Positions 58,220-64,000 of a stretch of 64,000 nt of DNA are shown here, one piece after another. Location of the stretch: the NCBI GenBank assembly GCA_013350335.1, contig CM023540.1, positions 57,202,962 through 57,266,961 of the forward strand, written 5' to 3'. The stretch comes from Chimonanthus salicifolius (lineage: Eukaryota > Streptophyta > Magnoliopsida > Laurales > Calycanthaceae). The notes under the pieces are model-generated. The model was not told where the DNA came from. It made no database searches and saw only the letters and a program-made list of their open reading frames with translations. Numbering within the stretch: position 1 is the first letter of the stretch; every line of letters begins with the position of its first letter. Made by a program: the position numbers and the translations under genes.

Positions 58220-58652
58220 AACCCCATGGGGTTCGGCCATACACCATGGCCGAACCCTATGGTTCATGATCTTGACCATTAGTTTAGATCCATTAAAACA
58301 TTCAATAATAACATCATCACAACTCCATGGGGTTCGGCCATATACCATGGCAGAACCCTATGGTTCAAAGTCCTCTCTTTTAAAAACTAATCAATGATCT
58401 TCCATTTAGCCATATCTTTCCATGGTTTCTAATCCATATTAATAACCCAAGGTTTATTCATTAGAATAACTAAAATCCTTCATGGTTTTTAATATTCATA
58501 ACCCATCAAATAAATCAAATCTTTCCATGGGGTTCGGCCATGCACTATGGCCGAACCCTATGATTCTTTCTTTCCATAAAAATAATCAAAACTCAACTCC
58601 AATCTTCTTCCATGGGGTTCGGCCACACACCATGGCCACCATGGCCGAACCC
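58220..58652 (-). repeat. Four palindromic GGGTTCGGCC repeats in LTR B (right part)
   Basis: Copies lie at about 58226-58263, 58323-58360, 58527-58562 and 58612-58652. The last has a 9-base duplication (CATGGCCAC then CATGGCC) that enlarges the loop. Confidence 0.9.
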
Positions 58653-58880
58653 TACAGTTCTTTATTTCAAAATAAATTTATCAAACAAGATACTAACCAT
58701 TTCCGATTTCTTGTTCTTCCAATCCTTCTCCTTTCTTCTCAATTTTACCAAACCAAAAACACCTCTTGCTGGCTGCCTTCTTATTCTCCTTGCTCTTGAT
58801 CTTGGCAAGAATGACAATTGAGAGAGAGGAAATAAAATTCGGCTATGGGGTTGTAAAACCGTGTGCCCTTCCTATGCATC

Positions 58881-58890
58881 TTTATATAAA
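58881..58890 (-). promoter_or_regulatory. TATA box of LTR B
   Basis: TTTATATAAA on the minus strand, about 500 bases into the LTR, followed about 60-100 bases later by a TCTCTCTCAATTG leader. This is the best TATA match among the A/B-type LTRs; it is degenerate in E and F. A start near 58855-58860 is inferred. Confidence 0.5.
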
Positions 58891-59388
58891 GCCTTTCCTT
58901 GGTCCCAACTTTGGAAGGTGCTTAAGATAGCTACTCCCCCCCACTTAAGTTGTGCGCCTCTTGTCTATTTTAGCCATTGCCAACCTCTCTTCCTTAATTT
59001 AGTAACCTCCCAATCGGCCAATGCTAAAAATAAATATAACAATGCCGTGTGCCCTTCTTTTAATTTAGACACTTATTTTATTTATTTTAAGAAAATATGC
59101 ATACCCTTTTTTAAAAGGATCATATGCGTCTATCTTAGATTTACTATCTAAAATTTGGCCAATCTTATCCCATACACGGCCATGCATAATCTTTTATTTA
59201 ATTTTTAACATAATGCATGACTAAATTAATTCAACCCACTTAATTTAACTTGAGACCAATTCCAAAATTCGTTGGGTCCTAATTGGGTCATGGCCCAATT
59301 CTTTATCCATATAAGATCCAATCTAAAATTCACAATTAAAAATGGATAATTCCATAAAAATAATGAATTGAAAATCCTAGGTGTTACA

Positions 59389-59404
59389 ATACAACCCTCT
59401 TTTT
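59389..59404 (-). other. Polypurine tract of element B
   Basis: The minus strand reads AAAAAGAGGGTTGTAT directly before the LTR start at 59388. It shows that this LTR is the 3' LTR and that element B extends rightward beyond the window. Confidence 0.75.
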
Positions 59405-59448
59405 AAAATTTTTGTCCCGAAAATCGAGTGAAGTAGGGTTTCAAACAT

Positions 59449-60981
59449 TTACCTAAATAGCTCAGGATGAGCTTTCCTCATTTCTGACTCCAGTTCGCAT
59501 GTGGCTTCCTCAATGCCATGTTGATCCCATGCTACTTTGACAAACTGGATCGCTCGGTTCCATAACACCCTTTGTTCTGTGTCCACCACTCGGACAGGCT
59601 TCTCGACGTATGTCACGTCGCTCTGGACCTCTATGTCTTGTACGTTCAGTATGTGAGAAGGATCAGGATTATACTTTCTCAACATCAATATATGGAACAC
59701 ATCGTGTAAAGATGCCAACTATGATGGAAGTGTCAATTGATAAGCCATGTCCCCCATCCTTCTTATGATTGAAAATGGTCCCACATATCTTGGCGATAAT
59801 TTCCCTTTCTTTCGAAATCTCATGTGTCCCTTTCATGGCGAGACTTTCAAGAACACCATGTCTCCCACTTCAAATTCAAGGAAGCTCCTCCTTTTGTCAA
59901 CATAGCTCTTCTAACGACTTTACGCAGTCAATAAATGTTGCCGTATTAACTGTATCTACGCCGTAGTCTCTGCAACCAACTCAGGTCCAATCCATGCAGG
60001 CTCACCGGCCTCTGTCCAGCACACTGGTGGCCTACAGGGTCTACCATATAATGCCTCAAATGGTGCCATCTGGAGGCTTGCCTGGTAACTGTTGTTGTAT
60101 GAAAATTCTACCAACGGCAAGTGATCCTCCCATCCACCCTTGAAATCTAGCATACATGCTCTCAGCATATCCTCCAGTGTCTGTATTGTCCTCTCAGACT
60201 GTCCATCAATCTATGGGTGGAATGTTGTACTAATCAATAAATCTGTTCCCATGGCTGACTGCATGCTCTGCCATACTCTGCCTGTGAATCGACCATCTCT
60301 GTCAGACACAATAGTCTGAGGTATACCATGCAATCTGATGATATCCTTGATATACTACCGACCCAAAGTCTCAGATGAGTCTGTCATCTTAATAGGAATG
60401 AAATGTGCTGACTTGGTCAGTCGGTCTACCATGACCCATATCGTATCGTTGCCTTTTGAAGACCTTGGCAACCCTGTCACAAAATCCATAAAAATGTGTT
60501 CCCATTTCCATTCCGGCACTGGTAAGGGTTTGAGTAACCCTGGTGGCTTTTGATGTTCCGTCTTAACCTGTTGACAAGTTAAGCAATGTGCTACGAATTC
60601 TGCCACATCTCTTTTGAGCCCATGCCACCAGTAATGTCTTTTCTGGTCGTGATACATCTTAGTGTTGCCCGGATGAATAGAGAGTTTGGTCTGATGTACC
60701 TCAACCAATAACTCTTTTCTGCAGCTCTTAGGTACATAAATCCTTCCTCGGAATAGAAGACCATGTCTTGGTCGTAACTCCCATTCTGGTATAACCTCAC
60801 CAGTAGACATCTTGGCCCAAATCTCCTCCACCTCCGGGTTTGTCCGCTGTTCCTGTTCAATTTTGGTAACCATGTTGGATCGTATGATCAAATTGTATAT
60901 AGTTTCATGGTTATTGAGGTAAAGTTTAAACTCTCGAATGGTATTCAGCATCTCCCATTCTGTCCTGATCAAACATGCCAC
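59449..60981 (-). pseudogene. Element B integrase and chromodomain-type tail, broken
   Basis: From right to left: zinc-binding region ([29 protein letters not shown]), core with [13 protein letters not shown] (60355-60981), stop codons where A has Arg (before YIKDII, about 60353) and Gln (FHPQTDG, about 60210), then [22 protein letters not shown] (59956-60168), a gap with frameshift and stop, and the tail with VTYVEKPVRVVDTEQRVLWN, ending PELFR (59449-59718). The frame is the same as most of the fragments but interrupted. Very similar in order and sequence to element A's integrase. Confidence 0.88.
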
Positions 60982-61061
60982 TGATGCATGTGATAACGAA
61001 GTGCGAACTCATAATCTGCCAGATATTCCATCCATCTGCGCTGCCTCAAGTTGAGTTCTTT

Positions 61062-62897
61062 CTAATCAAACAAGTACTTCAAGCTCTTATGATCTGAAAA
61101 CACTTCAAATTTCTCTCCATAAAGATAATGTCTCCAGCTTTTGAGAGCAAAGACCACTGCGGCTAGTTCCAGATCGTGCGTAGGATAGAGACGTTCATGT
61201 ATTTTCAACTTTCTTGATCTATATGCCACCACACGATTACTTTGACTGAGTGTACACCCTAGTCCCTCTCCTGAAGCATCGCATTGTACCTCATAACACT
61301 TGCCTCTTTCCGGAAAAACTAGGATAGGAGCAGTGGTAAGTCTCTTCTTCAGCTCTTCAAACCTCTGATTGCACAAATCTGACCATTCATATTTGACTCC
61401 TTTCTGAGTGAGTCGAGTAAGTGGAGACGCAATTTTTGAAGAAGTCCATGATAAATTTCCTGTAATAACCAGCCAATCCCAAAAAGCTACAGATCTCGGT
61501 TACATTCTTTGGCGCTTTCCAATCTCTTACTACCGCTATCTTAGCCGGGCCCACGGCTATACCTTCTTCTGATATAACATGTCCCAAAAAGTTGACCTGA
61601 GATAGCCAAAGTTCACATTTACTGGCTTTAGCATATAGTTTGTTCTTCCTCAAAGTGTCCAAAACTATTCTCAGGTGCTCAGCATGTTCTTTCTGAGTCT
61701 TGGAGTAAATCAAAATATCATCAATGAATACAATAACAAATTGATCCAAATAAGGACGGAAATCCTGTTCATTAAATCCATGAACACAGCCGGTGCATTG
61801 GTGAGTCCAAACGGCATGACTACAAACTCATATAGTCCATATCGCATTCTGAAGGCTGTCTTTTCTATGTCCTCCTCCCTAACCCGGATTTGGTGATATC
61901 CGGACATCAGATCAATTTTAGAAAAATGACTGGAACCTTTAAGTTGATCAAATAAATCATCGATCCTGGGTAGAGGGTACTCGTTTCTGACCGTCAGCTG
62001 GTTCAGTCTTCTGTAATCCACACACATATGGAGTGGACCATCCTTCTTCTTTACAAATAAAACCGGGGCTCCCCAAGACGATGTACTGTTCCGAATGCAC
62101 CTCAGTCTGAGTAGTTCATCAATCTGCTTCTTTAACTTGGACATCTCTGCTGGTGCCATCCAGTAATGTGGTAATGACACTGGTGCAGTGCCAGGATACA
62201 ACTTGATTTCAAAATTAATCTCCTTCATGGGAGGCAAACCAGGGAGTTCTTTTGGAAAAACGTCCGCACAGTCCCTTACTATTTCCGGAAGTTCCACCAC
62301 CGATGACTTGTTGATTCTAATAATGTTCAATACCAGATGATTCAACCCTTCATGCAGTCTGCTTTGTTTATCAGTACGTACCACATGTTGTTTTCCCTCG
62401 AGCGACCAAAATGTCACCCTGCGACAATAACAATCAATGTTGGCCTTAAAGCTAGCCAACCAATCCATGCCGAATATAATATCATATTCTAACATATCGA
62501 GCACCAAATAATTGAACTCAAATCTGAGTCCAGCAAGTTCAGTATTCACTGTTGTGCATATAAGTCCCAATGATGTGACTCCGACGGGGGATACAATAGT
62601 GAATGATATGGATAGTTTTTTTACCAATGTACCAGTAGCAGTTATAAATGCAGCAGATATGAAAGAGTGTGATGCTCCCGAATCAAATAATGCAAAGACG
62701 TAGGAACTACTGACTACTGCCCTACCTTGAATCATTGAATGATCCTCTGCTGCTGGAGGTGCTAAGGTGAATACCCGTCCAGATCCTATAGGTGGCCGTC
62801 CCGCCTGATTAAATGTCCTGTCTCCACGTGAATTAGTTGGCCTAACTAGTGGACGAGATGAACCCCTGGTATTAGAGGGTTTGTTGAGTTGTGACAT
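61062..62897 (-). pseudogene. Element B protease, reverse transcriptase and RNase H, frameshifted
   Basis: Protease [11 protein letters not shown] is in the 61710-62897 segment, along with RT motifs [19 protein letters not shown] and [19 protein letters not shown] frameshift at about 61755 precedes [11 protein letters not shown] (61387-61749); another at about 61435 precedes the RNase H part (61062-61376: [22 protein letters not shown]), which ends at a stop replacing Gln. Just beyond, a 46-base deletion relative to A (about 60990) removes the [18 protein letters not shown] segment. Confidence 0.9.
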
Positions 62898-63881
62898 TCC
62901 CTCTTAAAATGACCAGGCTGATCACAATGAAAGGAATTGCTCCCACCTCTGGGAATCTAAGTGACTGATGCAGATGAGGAGAGATGATTGGGTCGAAAGC
63001 CCCCGTTGACCCAGTAAATGGTGTGGGTCTGCCAGAGTTCAATCAGAACCTCTTGTTGGGCTGAAATGTACCCCTCCCACTCTAAGCTCAGCGATTGTCA
63101 AAACGCGTCAACTCAGCCATCTCCTTCTCTGTTATAATGGCCATGCTGACCACCTCCGCCAATGTAGCTGCTTTAAATATGGTTTCCTTGGCCCTTATGC
63201 TTGGCCGAAGGCCCCGCTCAAACTTGCGTGCCCTTCGATACTCTTTATCCACCATATAGAATGCATATACAGATAAACTAAGAAATTCCTGGTGGTATTC
63301 TGCCACCGTCATGGTACCCTATACCAAAGATAGAAAAGCCTGTGTCTGGCGCTCCTTCTCCTCCTCAGGAAAATAATGTTCCAGGAAGGTAGCTAAGAAC
63401 CGTTCCCAAGTCATGGCAGTCCTCTCTCCTTCTGGAATAAGTGCTCGCTGTTTCTCTATCACCTCCCACCATTTACCAGCATCATCAATCAGCTGTGATG
63501 TGGCCAATAAAATCTTGTGAGCATGACTCGTGATATTCAATAGAGTCAGAATCTGAGAAATCTTCTTCAGCCAGTTTTCCGCTCCGACAGCCCTTTCTCT
63601 TCCCTTGAAGTAAGAAGGGCGATGTTGCTGGAAGTCCCTGACCATGCAACTGTCATTGTTTCCATTGGCGGTTCCATTCTCATTCAGGTGTTGTTGAAGC
63701 ACCGAAGTAACCATCGCTTGAACCAGATTCTGCAATTTAGGAGGTACCACCGGTATGTTTACGCTACTTGCTTCCTCATCGTGGTGAGATTGTTCTTCCT
63801 CACATTGAGAGTGTCGTTCATCCTCACCACCCCCATTTGAGTTTTGTAGGGTATTTCTCCTTGGCCTTCCCTTGGAGCCAT
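62898..63881 (-). pseudogene. Element B gag with damaged zinc knuckle
   Basis: An ATG at 63879-63881 (MAP..) matches A's MAPKK start, but a frameshift soon after puts the gag body in another frame (63319-63870: NWLKKISQIL, AGKWWEVIEKQRALIPEGERTAMTW). A TAG replaces the Gln before G.MTVAEYHQEFLSLS (63088-63312). In the nucleocapsid the first Cys of the CCHC knuckle is Ser ([14 protein letters not shown], about 62900-62950), so zinc binding would be lost even without the other lesions. Confidence 0.85.
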
Positions 63882-64000
63882 TTTTCCCTAAGCCATTGAA
63901 AACATCAAGACTTAGTTTCCATAAACAAAATTTTGTATTTCCTACCTTTGTGGAAAATTTCCAAATAAGCACTCTTGATTTTTGCTTTGTTTTCGGGGGG
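63882..64000 (-). other. Leader of element B, cut by window end
   Basis: It is similar to element A's leader (CCAAATAAGCA..CTTG..TTTTTG..GGGGG words). The PBS and 5' LTR of B, and the remainder of element C, should lie beyond 64000. Confidence 0.6.

Larger units (their letters stand above)
57801..59388 (-). mobile_element. 3' LTR of element B, right part
   Basis: It continues the LTR after the TAACT duplication: TTCCAA/TTGGAA-rich sequence, four palindromes (58220-58652), a donor-like GGTTAGTATC (58702-58689 on minus), a CT-rich leader, a TATA box (58881-58890) and the LTR start TGTAACACCTAGG (59388 on minus). The order of parts is the same as in LTR E (733-3101). Confidence 0.88.

Overview
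This is repeat-rich plant nuclear DNA. I see no cellular protein gene, rRNA or tRNA gene. Nearly everything that can be identified is a long terminal repeat (LTR) retrotransposon, and most elements look like chromodomain-carrying Ty3/gypsy elements of the Del/Tekay type: 3-4.4 kb LTRs, a single-frame gag-pol and an initiator-methionine tRNA primer site. The plant assignment rests on these families, the A+T-rich intergenic style and plant-type PBS and TATA signals. I cannot name the species.

Layout. Bases 1-732 are the 3' part of a plus-strand LTR, which abuts a minus-strand solo LTR (E, 733-3101). From 3102 to about 9873 lie probable Ty1/copia material (LTR start at 4030) and a possible 4.1-kb LTR of another lineage, followed by unassigned sequence. 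Element D (11132-23772, minus) is an old Ty3 element with both LTRs, a primer site and a shrunken 2.5-kb interior. Its right LTR carries a 1.6-kb solo LTR (20337-21932). Immediately to the right, part of the D LTR plus its flank is repeated in tandem (24150-27400).

From 27791 to the right edge is a deep nest. Element C (minus) has its LTR at 27791-30801. Its pol is split twice: once by a plus-strand LTR cluster (F, 30963-42136, containing LTR G, which in turn contains solo LTR H at 36319-39870), and once by element B (minus, from 43769 past the window end). Element B's own LTR is split by element A (45192-57800). Element A is the youngest and best preserved: its LTRs differ by only about 30 changes over 3.78 kb, with a TAACT target duplication, a PBS and one 1543-codon gag-pol frame broken by two nonsense codons. 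A, B and C need proteins supplied in trans to move.

The most unusual structure is inside the A/B-type LTRs. They carry about fifty dispersed palindromes with GGGTTCGGCCAT/ATGGCCGAACCC arms. They also hold a second set of hairpins whose 10-nt loop (ATGAGAATYC) is conserved while the stems change in a compensatory way, and further conserved hairpins near the LTR 3' end. These structures lie between a conserved GGTAAGT-like donor and a TGCAG-like acceptor, suggesting an intron inside the LTR. The C/D-type LTRs instead have a TATA box followed by a 26-bp palindrome at the expected transcription start, and long arrays of a 94-bp tandem repeat.
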